A stretch of DNA of 64,000 nucleotides from Pseudomonas syringae. Its GTDB lineage: Bacteria; Pseudomonadota; Gammaproteobacteria; Pseudomonadales; Pseudomonadaceae. Shown here in pieces: positions 14,815-23,011 of this stretch (positions within the stretch are counted from its first letter, which is position 1; every line of letters begins with the position of its first letter). Position numbers and translations under genes: made by a program. The stretch covers positions 62,001-126,000 of the forward strand of contig NZ_JPQU01000100.1 in assembly GCF_000737245.1 (NCBI RefSeq), given 5' to 3'. Below the pieces are notes generated by a model. That model had not been told where the DNA came from. It was given only the letters and a program-made list of their open reading frames with translations, and did no database searches.

Positions 14815-16352
14815 TGTTCGATCTCGGACGCAGCTTTCTTGCGGCAGTCGAGCGTCGTCCCGATGCGGTGGCGATCAGCGATGCGGCTCTGAAAAAAACC
14901 TACCGACAATGGTTTATCGATATCCAGAGCGCCGCTCATGGCCTGGAACGCCTGGGGCTCAAGCGCGGTGACCGGCTGCTGGTCGCGATGCAGAATCGCT
15001 GGCAAATGGCGACGCTGCACTGGGCCTGTCAGTTCGCGGGCATCGTCGTCACGCCGCTGAACTGGCGCTCCACCGCCGATGAGCTGGCCTATTGCATCAG
15101 CGACGCGCAGATCAAGGCAATCGCTTACGACGACTCTACTGTCGAGGCGGTGGCGGCCTGCAGCAGTGCCAGCGGGTTGCCGCGAATCGCCAGCGGGCAA
15201 CGCGCGGCCGCGCAGGATCTGAGCTTCGAGGAACTGACCGCGCAAGCACCGGCGTCAACGATCCTGCGCGCCTCGGCGGAGGATTTTTCGTTGCTGCTGT
15301 ACACCTCAGGCACCACCAGCAAACCCAAAGGCGTGCCCCGCCGCCACCGCGCCGAACGCGCCGCAGCAGTGGCCCACGTCGCCCAGAATCTGTATCGGCA
15401 TGATGAATGCACCCTCGGGGTCATGCCGCTGTATCACACCATGGGCGTGCGTTCATTGCTGTCCATGGCCTTGATCGACGGCCAATTCGTCTGCGTGCCA
15501 CGCTTCGACGCCGAAGCCACCCTGCAAGCCATCGAACAGCAGCAGGTCAGCAACCTGTATCTGGTGCCGACGCTGTATCACATGCTCATCGAGTACCCGG
15601 CCTTTCGCAAGGAACGGGTCGCCAGCGTCAAGAAAATCGGCTTTGCCGGTGCGCCCATGAGCGATGGTCTGATGAAACGGGTCGAACAGGCCTTCGAGCC
15701 GGAACTGTTCGTCAACCATTACGGCTGCTCGGAAATCTACACCTTCACCATTGACCAGCACGCCCATCACAAACCGGGCTCGTCCGGGCGTTGCGCGCTC
15801 AATCAGCGAATCCGCGTCGTGCCCATGGATACAACGAATCCCGATGTACCGACCCGTCAGGGCGAGGAAGGCCAGATCATTGCCGATCTAGCCAGTGATG
15901 AGGCGTTCGAAGGGTATCTGAACCGCCCTGAAGCCACAGCCAAGGCGCTGCACGATGGCTGGTATTTCACCGGTGATACCGGCTATTTCGATGCCGACGG
16001 TGACCTGTTTGTCACAGGCCGAGTCGATGACCTGATTATCACCGGGGGCGAAAACGTCAGCCCGGTAGAAATCGAAAGCCTGCTGTCACTGCACCCCGCT
16101 GTCGAGGAGGTGGTGGTGGTAGGTCTGCCTGACGAGCAGTGGGGCAAGATCATCGCTGCGTTCATCAAGCTGCGCAGCGAGGTCAGCCACGCCGAACTGG
16201 ACGCCCATTGCATCACCTCCGGGCTGGCGAAATTCAAACGCCCGCGTCTTTACCAATTCATTGATCAAATCCCGAAGTCGCCGGTTGGCAAGGTGCTGCG
16301 CCGCGTGCTGCTCGAAGAGCATCAGGCAAAAACCTTGAAAACCGCGTGCTAA
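14814..16352 (+). CDS. hmfD: 2-furoate--CoA ligase (AMP-forming)
   Basis: 512 residues, ANL superfamily. The phosphate loop YTSGTTSKPKG is at about 163-173, the aromatic/adenine motif YGCSEIYTF follows, then GWYFTGDTG, GRVDDLIITGGENV (hinge) and the C-terminal SPVGKVLRR with the catalytic lysine. It would activate an aromatic or furan carboxylate with ATP and CoA, giving the substrate for the Mo hydroxylase. An AACAATAA motif (Crc/Hfq type) lies between the GGAGG site and the ATG. Start at 14814 is set by that ribosome-binding site. Related enzymes act on benzoate and 4-hydroxybenzoate, so substrate rests on synteny. Confidence 0.75.
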   Translation: MFDLGRSFLAAVERRPDAVAISDAALKKTYRQWFIDIQSAAHGLERLGLKRGDRLLVAMQNRWQMATLHWACQFAGIVVTPLNWRSTADELAYCISDAQIKAIAYDDSTVEAVAACSSASGLPRIASGQRAAAQDLSFEELTAQAPASTILRASAEDFSLLLYTSGTTSKPKGVPRRHRAERAAAVAHVAQNLYRHDECTLGVMPLYHTMGVRSLLSMALIDGQFVCVPRFDAEATLQAIEQQQVSNLYLVPTLYHMLIEYPAFRKERVASVKKIGFAGAPMSDGLMKRVEQAFEPELFVNHYGCSEIYTFTIDQHAHHKPGSSGRCALNQRIRVVPMDTTNPDVPTRQGEEGQIIADLASDEAFEGYLNRPEATAKALHDGWYFTGDTGYFDADGDLFVTGRVDDLIITGGENVSPVEIESLLSLHPAVEEVVVVGLPDEQWGKIIAAFIKLRSEVSHAELDAHCITSGLAKFKRPRLYQFIDQIPKSPVGKVLRRVLLEEHQAKTLKTAC

Positions 16353-16371
16353 TTCCAAAGAGGACGTCCAC

Positions 16372-17175
16372 ATGCAACTGCAATCGATCCAGCAATTTCT
16401 CGACACCGAATTCGATGGTTTTCAGGTCGTGGTCGACACGGCACGGGAACGCGCCGACATCATTCTCGACAGGCCACCCCTGAACGTTATTGCCATGCCT
16501 CAGCGCGACATGCTGCGCAAGGTATTCGAGGCGCTGGACGAACATCCGGGCGTCCGGATCATCGTCCTTCGCTCGATGGGCGAGCATTTTTCCAGCGGCG
16601 GCGATATCAAGGGGTTCCTGGAAGCGTCCCCAGAGCATGTGTCCAAACTGGCCTGGAACGTTGCCGCCCCGGTACGCTGTGAAAAACCGGTGATTGCCGC
16701 CAATCGGGGCTACACCTTCGGCGTCGGTTTCGAGCTGTCCCTGGCCTGTGATTTCCGTATCGCATCGGAAACCACCCGCTACGCACTGCCAGAGCAGAAT
16801 CTGGGACAGATCCCCGGCTCCGGCGGTTCCGCCCGCTTGCAGAAAATGATCGGTATCACTCGAACCAAACACATGGTCATGCGCGCCAAACGGATCAGTG
16901 GGCAGCAGGCCTACGACTGGGGCATCGCGACCGAGTGCGTACCCGACAGCGAACTGGAAAACACTGTCGATGCGCTGGTGGACGAACTGCGTCGGTTCTC
17001 ACCCCTGGCGCAACGCACCGCCAAACGCCTGATCAACGACAATGAAAATTCGCCGCTGACGGTGGCAATTGAAATGGAAGGCCACTGCTACAGCCGCCTG
17101 CGCAGCTCGCACGACTTCAAGGAAGGCGTCGAGGCCTTCCATGGCAAGCGCACGGCTGTGTTCAAGGGCGAGTAA
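16372..17175 (+). CDS. hmfE: Enoyl-CoA hydratase/isomerase family protein, HmfE-like
   Basis: 267-residue crotonase. The oxyanion-hole segment HFSSGGDIKGFLE and the active-site stretch LPEQNLGQIPGSGGSARL (with the conserved acidic residue and Gly-Gly) are intact. In the furoate pathway the corresponding protein handles the 5-hydroxy-2-furoyl-CoA tautomer or its ring-opened product 2-oxoglutaroyl-CoA, leading to 2-oxoglutarate and CoA. It is 19 nt after hmfD with GAGGA before the start. Role assigned by synteny; sequence alone only says crotonase. Confidence 0.7.
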   Translation: MQLQSIQQFLDTEFDGFQVVVDTARERADIILDRPPLNVIAMPQRDMLRKVFEALDEHPGVRIIVLRSMGEHFSSGGDIKGFLEASPEHVSKLAWNVAAPVRCEKPVIAANRGYTFGVGFELSLACDFRIASETTRYALPEQNLGQIPGSGGSARLQKMIGITRTKHMVMRAKRISGQQAYDWGIATECVPDSELENTVDALVDELRRFSPLAQRTAKRLINDNENSPLTVAIEMEGHCYSRLRSSHDFKEGVEAFHGKRTAVFKGE

Positions 17176-17269
17176 CCCTGGCAGATGCCGCTCTCCCCGA
17201 CCCTTTGACGGTGCGAGCGGCTGAACCTTAGGGTTGCGCAGCGACGATCTGTTTCTCCCTGACAACTAT

Positions 17270-17277
17270 AAAAACAA
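17270..17277 (+). promoter_or_regulatory. Crc/Hfq-type motif before the MFS carrier
   Basis: AAAAACAA lies in the sequence CTATAAAAACAACTATAAAAACC, with a second CTATAAAAAC copy right after it (read as two 10-nt units), 23 nt upstream of the ATG at 17301. Confidence 0.45.
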
Positions 17278-17300
17278 CTATAAAAACCGGAGTCACTGTC

Positions 17301-18662
17301 ATGGCAACAACCAATACCAGCACCACGACTCAGTCACCCGACGCTGCAGCCCAAGCGCCTGCCGCAGGCTATCTCCCGGCGCGCAAGGCGCTCCTGGCGG
17401 GCTTCGCCTCAACCTTCGGCTGGGCGCTGGATCTGTTCGACCTGTTTATCCTGTTGTACGTGGCACCGATCATTGGCCGGCTGTTTTTCCCCTCTGATAC
17501 CCCCACCCTGTCGCTGGCTGCGGTCTACGCTTCCTTCGCCGTGGCCCTGCTGGTGCGCCCGCTGGGTTCCGCAATCTTCGGCGCGTATGCCGACAAACAC
17601 GGGCGCAAACGTGCGTTGATGGTTTCAATGGTTGGCGTGGGTATTTCCACTGCGCTGTTCGGCGTGCTGCCGACCCTGGCGCAGGTCGGGATCATCGCGC
17701 CTATTCTGTTTCTTATCCTGCGCGTTATTCAGGGCATCTTCGTCGGCGGCATCGTCGCCTCGACCCATACCATCGGTACGGAATCCATCTCGCCGCGTTA
17801 TCGTGGCCTGATGTCCGGTCTGATCGGTGGCGCGGGTGCCGGCATGGGCTCGCTGCTCGCTTCGTTCGCTTACCTGGTGCTATCGGAAGTGTTTCCTGGC
17901 GCCGAGTTTGATGTCTGGGGCTGGCGCTGCATGTTTTTCTGCGGGTTGATCAGCACTTTCTTCGGCCTGGTGATGTTTCGCTATCTCGAGGAAACCCCGG
18001 TTTGGCGCCAGTTGCAGGAAAGCCGTAAAAGCAATGCTGCCAAGCCCACCGAGTCACCGCTCAAGCGCCTGTTTGGCCCTGAATATCGCAAGGTGATGCT
18101 GGTTAATCTGCTGATTACTTTCGGCGGCGGCGCCACCTACTACCTGGCCTGTGGTTATCTGCCCACGCTACTCAACGTGGTGGCCAAAGTTCCGCACACG
18201 CAAACCTCACAGCTGTTGATGTACGGGTCGCTGGCAACCATTCTGGGCTCGCTGATGTTCGGTTACATCAGCGATCTGATCGGCCGTAAGAAGACCTTCC
18301 TGCTGTTGAGCCTCATCAACCTGATCTGCTTGCCACTGATGTTCCTCCACGTTGCCGAGCCCGGCTCGCTGCTGCGCACTGCGCTGTACTGCTCCGGCAT
18401 TGCGTTTATGGGTGGAGCGATGATTGCGCCGATCCTGATCTTCCTCAACGAGCGCTTTTCCACTGAACTACGGGCCAGTGGCACTGGCTTGTCTTGGAAC
18501 ATCGGCTTCGCGCTGGGCGGAACCATGCCAACCTTCGTTTCCCTGGCCAGCAGCAGCCCGGCGCAAATTCCCCAGATGCTGGCGATGTTTGCCGTGGCGC
18601 TGTCCTTGATTTATCTGGTGGGCAGCCTGGTGGTGCCGGAAACCAAAGGCAATTTCAACTGA
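17301..18662 (+). CDS. MFS transporter, aromatic acid/furoate:H+ symport type
   Basis: 453 residues with twelve hydrophobic segments. The first-loop MFS motif GAYADKHGRKRA is at about residue 93 and its second-half counterpart GYISDLIGRKK near residue 325. WALDLFDLFILLYVAP near the N-terminus, with acidic residues in the first helix, is typical of acid:proton symporters. Sitting 125 nt after hmfE, it is the likely uptake system for 2-furoate or a related acid (HmfT-type). The first 30 residues are Thr/Ser/Ala rich and cytoplasmic. Its 3' end overlaps the convergent hydrolase gene by 8 nt. Confidence 0.8.
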   Translation: MATTNTSTTTQSPDAAAQAPAAGYLPARKALLAGFASTFGWALDLFDLFILLYVAPIIGRLFFPSDTPTLSLAAVYASFAVALLVRPLGSAIFGAYADKHGRKRALMVSMVGVGISTALFGVLPTLAQVGIIAPILFLILRVIQGIFVGGIVASTHTIGTESISPRYRGLMSGLIGGAGAGMGSLLASFAYLVLSEVFPGAEFDVWGWRCMFFCGLISTFFGLVMFRYLEETPVWRQLQESRKSNAAKPTESPLKRLFGPEYRKVMLVNLLITFGGGATYYLACGYLPTLLNVVAKVPHTQTSQLLMYGSLATILGSLMFGYISDLIGRKKTFLLLSLINLICLPLMFLHVAEPGSLLRTALYCSGIAFMGGAMIAPILIFLNERFSTELRASGTGLSWNIGFALGGTMPTFVSLASSSPAQIPQMLAMFAVALSLIYLVGSLVVPETKGNFN

Positions 18663-19482
18663 TGACAGGTGCTGCCCGGGGATCGCGGTCATCCGTCAGG
18701 GCCGCGACGAAATCGACGATCAATCGGAGCGTCGCTTGGGTGGCTTCACGCTGGGGAAAGTGTTGGCAATCGTCCAGCAGGACGCAGCGACAGGGCGTGT
18801 TCACATGAGCGTCGATCACCGTCAGTTGTTCAGGCGTGGCGTACTGATCGTCACGCCCCTGAATCACCAGCAAGGGCCGGATGATCTCGCCGAGTCGTGC
18901 CACCAGGGGCTCCAGGCTGAAATCAGCATGCAGCCAGCTGTCGCTCCAGCCATGAAATGCGCCCTCCACGTTATCGCCGTGATGGCGCATCAGTTGACTG
19001 CGCAACGGGCCCGCATCCCACTGCGCAGTGGTCTGGCGTATGCCCGCAAGTGTTCTGGCCTCGACCAGTACATGGGGAGCCAGAGCGATACTGCCCCACA
19101 CTCGAGGATCATTGAGCGCGGCATAGGCCAAGACAATCGACGCACCATCGCTGTGGCCCAACAGCACCACATCATTAAGCCCCAGGACATCGAGCAGACA
19201 AGCCAGCTCTACCGGCCCGTCGTGGCTCAGATAGTCCAGCGGTCGCGGCAAACTTACCGGGCTGGAGCGGCCGTAACCCTGGCGACTGTAGACCAGCACG
19301 CCACATCCGGTAGCGGCCAGCAATTGCTCGGGAAAGTCCCGCCACTGAGCCGCACAGCCCAAACCTTCATGCAACAGGACAAAGGTCGGCTGGCCGGGTT
19401 TGCTTCCCGGCAGATGGCGGACTTCGAGCTGAATCCCACCCAGGTCGAGAAGATCAGGCTGTACGAGGATTTCACAGGACAT
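18655..19482 (-). CDS. Alpha/beta-hydrolase
   Basis: 275 residues. The nucleophile elbow GHSDGAS, an Asp in QGRDDQYA and a His in CQHFPQRE make a complete catalytic triad, and LLHEGLG supplies the oxyanion hole. The fold is that of small esterases/lactonases/thioesterases such as enol-lactone hydrolases. Within an hmf cluster it could open the lactone tautomer of the 2-oxoglutaroyl-CoA intermediate or hydrolyse furan esters; this is inference. Start is uncertain: the ATG at 19482 gives a normal N-terminus but has no good ribosome-binding site. It is transcribed against the MFS gene and divergent from the AraC regulator. Confidence 0.7.
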   Translation of the reverse strand: MSCEILVQPDLLDLGGIQLEVRHLPGSKPGQPTFVLLHEGLGCAAQWRDFPEQLLAATGCGVLVYSRQGYGRSSPVSLPRPLDYLSHDGPVELACLLDVLGLNDVVLLGHSDGASIVLAYAALNDPRVWGSIALAPHVLVEARTLAGIRQTTAQWDAGPLRSQLMRHHGDNVEGAFHGWSDSWLHADFSLEPLVARLGEIIRPLLVIQGRDDQYATPEQLTVIDAHVNTPCRCVLLDDCQHFPQREATQATLRLIVDFVAALTDDRDPRAAPVIS

Positions 19483-19614
19483 AGATGGACTAACGTTCAG
19501 AAACAAAGCCCGAAGATTAACGCAATCCACTGCAATGAGGTGAACCGACATGCGACATCTCGACGTACAAGTCATTGAAGCGAAACAGTGGGCTGACTGA
19601 TGGGCACAATGCAC

Positions 19615-19948
19615 GCCTGCACATTCCGATCAGCCTGGATGCCGGTAGCCATTCCCTGCTGAAACAGCGCTGGCGATGAGGGTCGATGTACAGCGTGTTT
19701 ATCACGACAAAGCAACGTCAAATGCCAGCAGGCCAGCGGTCATAAAAAGCCTTCAAGACCAACGTCTGACTGGACGCACGCCCCCATTTTGCGGGATATT
19801 GAGCCTTCGTGACGCAACTGTTTCGCCCTGCCACGCGGCTATCACTCATGCACAGATGAGGGGGCGACGCAGACGAAAAACGACTGCCCTGCTCCTTCGG
19901 TGCAGTCGAACAACAATAGCCGCTTGAAGCGAGCGAGGGAGCTACACA
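19615..19948. other. Intergenic region upstream of the AraC regulator
   Basis: No gene is supported. GAGCGAGGGAG just before the AraC ATG provides the ribosome-binding site. Short open frames here lack any protein-like pattern. Confidence 0.4.
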
Positions 19949-20803
19949 ATGTCGATTGCCCAACGGGTGTTTCACGGCAAATTCGGCCGTGTCGCGCTGC
20001 TCAACATGGATCGGCCGCTGGTGACCCACACCCATTCCGAATGCCATGTACTGATCAAGGTTTCCGGCCAGGATACTTACTTCAACGTCAATGGCCGTGT
20101 GGTGCCGCTGGCCGACCGCACTGCAGTGCTGGTCAACGCTTGGGAGCCGCACTTCTATGCTCCGCAACCTGATGCCGGCAACACGCTGATCCTGGCGCTG
20201 TACATCGAGCCCGCCTGGCTGGCCACGGCGCAGCAATCTCTGGTGCTAAGCGCCAGGCCGGATTTCTTCGCCCAACCCTGCATTGACCTTTCGATACAGA
20301 ACCGCACCCTGGCCGACATCCTGATCGCTGAAATGCACGGCTACGGACTGGTCCCCAAAGAGCGGATCGAGTTCCTGTTGTTCGACTTCCTGATCCAGCT
20401 GATTGAAGACTTCTCCCAATGGCGACAGCTCTGGCGTCAGGGTGCGCCGACCCATGGCGAGTTTCGCGATGCACGCATCCGCCGTGGCACGGCTTATCTG
20501 CTGGAGCATCTTGAAGATCCGGACCTGATCGAAAACGCCGCTCGCGCCAGCGGCCTGTCCCGAGCGCATTTTTTTGCACTGTTCAAGAAAGATACCGGCA
20601 TGACGCCAACCCTGATGGTCAATGACGCCCGCATGCGACGAGCGTTCACCTGGCTCGAACAGGAACGCAGCGGCACTCTGGGTCTGCTCTCGGAAAGCCT
20701 TGGCTTCTCCGAGCAAGGCCACTTCACCAGATTCTTTCGCCAGCACATCGGCGCATCCCCGAGCCAGTACCGGCGGGTGGTGGACAGCTACAGCGGGACA
20801 TGA
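19949..20803 (+). CDS. AraC-family transcriptional regulator of the furoate cluster
   Basis: 284 residues. The N-terminal half is a cupin-type sensor (THTHSECHVLIKVSGQDTYF in two pieces: THTHSECH and VLIKVSGQ). The C-terminal about 100 residues carry two helix-turn-helix motifs: ENAARASGLSRAHFFALFKK and LSESLGFSEQGHFTRFFRQ, the latter being the AraC signature. The position between the hmfABCDE-MFS unit and the UbiD operon suggests it senses a pathway acid or CoA-ester and activates both. The shared 90-bp blocks at 10365 and 24596 are candidate targets. It is comparable to the AraC-type regulator described with hmf/psf clusters. Confidence 0.8.
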   Translation: MSIAQRVFHGKFGRVALLNMDRPLVTHTHSECHVLIKVSGQDTYFNVNGRVVPLADRTAVLVNAWEPHFYAPQPDAGNTLILALYIEPAWLATAQQSLVLSARPDFFAQPCIDLSIQNRTLADILIAEMHGYGLVPKERIEFLLFDFLIQLIEDFSQWRQLWRQGAPTHGEFRDARIRRGTAYLLEHLEDPDLIENAARASGLSRAHFFALFKKDTGMTPTLMVNDARMRRAFTWLEQERSGTLGLLSESLGFSEQGHFTRFFRQHIGASPSQYRRVVDSYSGT

Positions 20804-20840
20804 GCCGTCGGCGGCTCAAACCACCGTCCACCGAAACGAC

Positions 20841-20872
20841 AATGCCGAATCCCCGTCAGGAGATTCGGCATT
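20841..20872. terminator. Bidirectional terminator between AraC and UbiD genes
   Basis: AATGCCGAATC (20841-20851) and GATTCGGCATT (20862-20872) form a perfect 11-bp stem between convergent genes, with short T/A runs on both sides. Confidence 0.7.
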
Positions 20873-20892
20873 GTTGCAGCAGGGGTACGGAA

Positions 20893-22302
20893 TCAGAACA
20901 GGTGTTGCCAGTCCACCGGTGCCGGGCAGGTTACAGCGTCCAGATCGACCTCTGCTTCACCAGGCACGCGAATACGGGTAAAACGCATCGGCGGCGCAGA
21001 CAACGGTACGGTGGCGTCATAGCCCATTTTCGAGCCAACACCGTCGCGAGTCGATGGATCGAGTTTCGACCCCTGAGCCTCATGCACCAGTACCAGATCA
21101 CGGTCGGCTTGAAAACGCGTGGCAATTGCCCACTCCACTTCAGTGGGGTTGTGGATGTCTACATCGAGGTCGACCACCACCACATGTTTGAGGTCGTAGT
21201 GGCCGCCAAATGCTCCGAGGATGACATTTTTCGCTTCGCCTTCGGAACGCTTGTCCAACTGCACATACAGGTGATAACGGCAGACACCACCTTTGGCCAG
21301 ATGTACATCACGGACACCCGGAAAACTTCGGCGCAAATGAGCCAGCAGTGTCGCCTCCCGAGGAATTCCGCCCAGCAGCAGATGCTCCAGCCCTCCCCCA
21401 ACAATGGTGTGGAAGATCGGCGCCAGCCTATGGGTGATGGCGTCCACCTCAATCACATGGCGTTCGGCACGTTCGCCGTAGTATTGAGGAAACTCACCAA
21501 AAGGCCCTTCCAACTCCCGGACGTTGGCCAGCAAACGGCCTTCCAGGACAATTTCCGCCTCGGCCGGAACCCGAATCCGATTAGTCACGCAACGCACCAG
21601 CGGCAGCGGACGGCCATGCAGAGCGCCGGCGATTTCCAGTTCATCGTGGTCAATGGGCACGATGGCCTGAGAGGCCAGCAGTGTCAGCGGGTCGGCGCCA
21701 ATCACCACCGCAACTTCCAGATCTTCACCCGTACCTTCGACTTCCTGAAAGAACGCCAGCGCATGCCGAGGCAACAACAGAGCACCCAGTCGATTGGCGG
21801 AACTGACCTGTAGCCGATGGATGGAGACGTTCTGGATACCGGTGCGCGGATTGCGGGTAATCAGCAGCCCCGCTGTGATGTAGGCGCCGCTGTCATGTTC
21901 GTTATGGGTCGGGATCGGCAATTGCTTCAACAGGTCTACCTGATGAAGAACCACTGTCTGACACGGCGCATCCGCCACTTCCTCGCCGGCAATGGGATTG
22001 AGGCTAGCCTCCTGAAACCGGTTGAGCACCTCAGCAGGCTTGACACCCATGGCTTCAGCCATCCACAAGCGGTCCGAGAGCAGGCCGGAAACCACGGGGA
22101 TTTCGTGCTGATCAGGGGCAAGAAACAATGAAGCGCTCTGACCGTCCAGACGATTGGCGACTGCCGCCACGCCAAATCGCAAGGGCGTACCAGCCTCCAC
22201 CAGAGTCAGGCGCTGGGTACTTTGTAAATGGTCCAGCCAACCGCGCAAAGTTGCGCCGGGTGGTAATGGTTGGTCGTGGGCAGAAAGCTGGTGGTTTGAC
22301 AT
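20893..22302 (-). CDS. hmfF: UbiD-family prFMN-dependent decarboxylase, HmfF-like
   Basis: 469 residues. The family hallmark EGPFGEFPQYYGER is present; its two glutamates and the upstream Arg belong to the conserved E-R-E catalytic set, and the prFMN-binding region around RNPRTGIQNVSIHRLQ is recognisable. These enzymes decarboxylate unsaturated or aromatic acids using prenylated FMN supplied by UbiX. In hmf clusters HmfF converts 2,5-furandicarboxylate to 2-furoate, which fits the neighbouring hmfABCDE set and the UbiX homologue at 27981. Substrate is inferred. It is the last gene of a minus-strand operon SSS symporter, two remnants, UbiD. A TTGATC-N6-GATCAA dyad lies at 22339-22356 just upstream. 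Confidence 0.75.
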   Translation of the reverse strand: MSNHQLSAHDQPLPPGATLRGWLDHLQSTQRLTLVEAGTPLRFGVAAVANRLDGQSASLFLAPDQHEIPVVSGLLSDRLWMAEAMGVKPAEVLNRFQEASLNPIAGEEVADAPCQTVVLHQVDLLKQLPIPTHNEHDSGAYITAGLLITRNPRTGIQNVSIHRLQVSSANRLGALLLPRHALAFFQEVEGTGEDLEVAVVIGADPLTLLASQAIVPIDHDELEIAGALHGRPLPLVRCVTNRIRVPAEAEIVLEGRLLANVRELEGPFGEFPQYYGERAERHVIEVDAITHRLAPIFHTIVGGGLEHLLLGGIPREATLLAHLRRSFPGVRDVHLAKGGVCRYHLYVQLDKRSEGEAKNVILGAFGGHYDLKHVVVVDLDVDIHNPTEVEWAIATRFQADRDLVLVHEAQGSKLDPSTRDGVGSKMGYDATVPLSAPPMRFTRIRVPGEAEVDLDAVTCPAPVDWQHLF

Positions 22303-22338
22303 CGGTCATCTCGCTATTGAAATTGTTATCGATTGGTC

Positions 22339-22356
22339 TTGATCACGTCCGATCAA
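22339..22356. promoter_or_regulatory. TTGATC-N6-GATCAA dyad upstream of the UbiD gene
   Basis: TTGATCACGTCCGATCAA has perfect 6-bp arms and lies 37-54 nt upstream of the UbiD ATG, overlapping the stop of the preceding remnant. It could be an internal operator; the spacing differs from an ANR box. Confidence 0.35.
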
Positions 22357-22811
22357 GGCTGCCAGGCGGCTGAATGACGCACGGCAGCGTTGCGTAATTG
22401 CGCGCACGTGTACGCGCCGTGTTGCGCCAGCGCGGTGCGCAGCTCTTCCTCAAGCAATTGCGCTACATGGTCGGGTTCCTCGGTGCCAATTCCTATGGGG
22501 CTGGCGTAGCGGCGCCCAAACAGCTCCACTTCGGTATTCAACGCGGCACACACCCCATAGCGTGGGATGATCTGCACTGCGTCCAACGCGCTGCGATTAC
22601 GTTCGGCAGCGAGGTGCTCACCGGTCCCGCCATCGACAAAATCGAACGCAAAACCCGGAATCCGGCGCCGGGCTGCTTTCTCCAGATAGTTGAAGGTGGG
22701 CAGGCGTTGCTTGAGCTTTGCCGATCTGCCGGTGCCGCTGCCTGCGCCCCAGGCCTGGACTGATACGACCGATTGTCCAGGTTTGATGTCCATCTCGACC
22801 ACCTCGCTCAT
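22353..22811 (-). pseudogene. FMN-dependent alpha-hydroxyacid dehydrogenase with a large internal in-frame deletion
   Basis: 152 residues remain of a protein normally near 360-400. Residues about 38-105 are the N-terminus of the lactate/mandelate dehydrogenase family (LPTFNYLEKAARRRIPGFAF, then DFVDGGTGEH and YASPIGIG). The frame then runs directly into what looks like the family's C-terminal helix (DHVAQLLEEELRTALAQHGA). The FMN phosphate loops, the catalytic His-Gly-Gly-Arg region and most of the TIM barrel are missing, so it cannot be active. The frame is nevertheless intact and its ATG overlaps the stop of the upstream remnant (ATGA). It sits in the operon with the UbiD gene and SSS symporter. 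The intact ancestor would have oxidised a 2-hydroxyacid. Confidence 0.7.
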
Positions 22812-23011
22812 TGCGCAGCGCCGGACTGCCGGATCTGCTCGATGGTCTGGCGCACGGATATGCGTTGCGGATCGCAAACAATTTCGATCAGCACCGGGCC
22901 TGAAGCTTCAAGGGCGATCTGCAAGGTATCGGCAAAAGCAGCATCGTTGGTGACCCGCACCCCTTCGCGCTTGAGCACTTCCAGAATGGCCTGGGCTCCG
23001 GACATCCTCAT
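22808..23011 (-). pseudogene. ThDP-dependent enzyme (acetolactate synthase/benzoylformate decarboxylase type) with a large internal in-frame deletion
   Basis: 67 residues remain of a family that is normally 520-600. MRMSGAQAILEVLKREGV is the standard N-terminal start, and after it the frame passes straight into the C-terminal end (RVTNDAAFADTLQIALEASG, PVLIEIVCDP). Everything between, including the Glu that activates ThDP and the GDG-N diphosphate motif, is gone. Start and stop remain coupled to both neighbours: the ATG overlaps the symporter stop and its stop overlaps the next remnant's ATG, both by 4 nt. The ancestor could have decarboxylated or ligated a 2-ketoacid. Confidence 0.7.

Noticed and set aside
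18736..19578. 280-codon plus-strand frame
   Set aside because: Antisense to the alpha/beta hydrolase, which has a complete catalytic triad.
20800..21813. 337-codon plus-strand frame
   Set aside because: Antisense to the UbiD gene with its EGPFGE motif; His/Gln-rich shadow.
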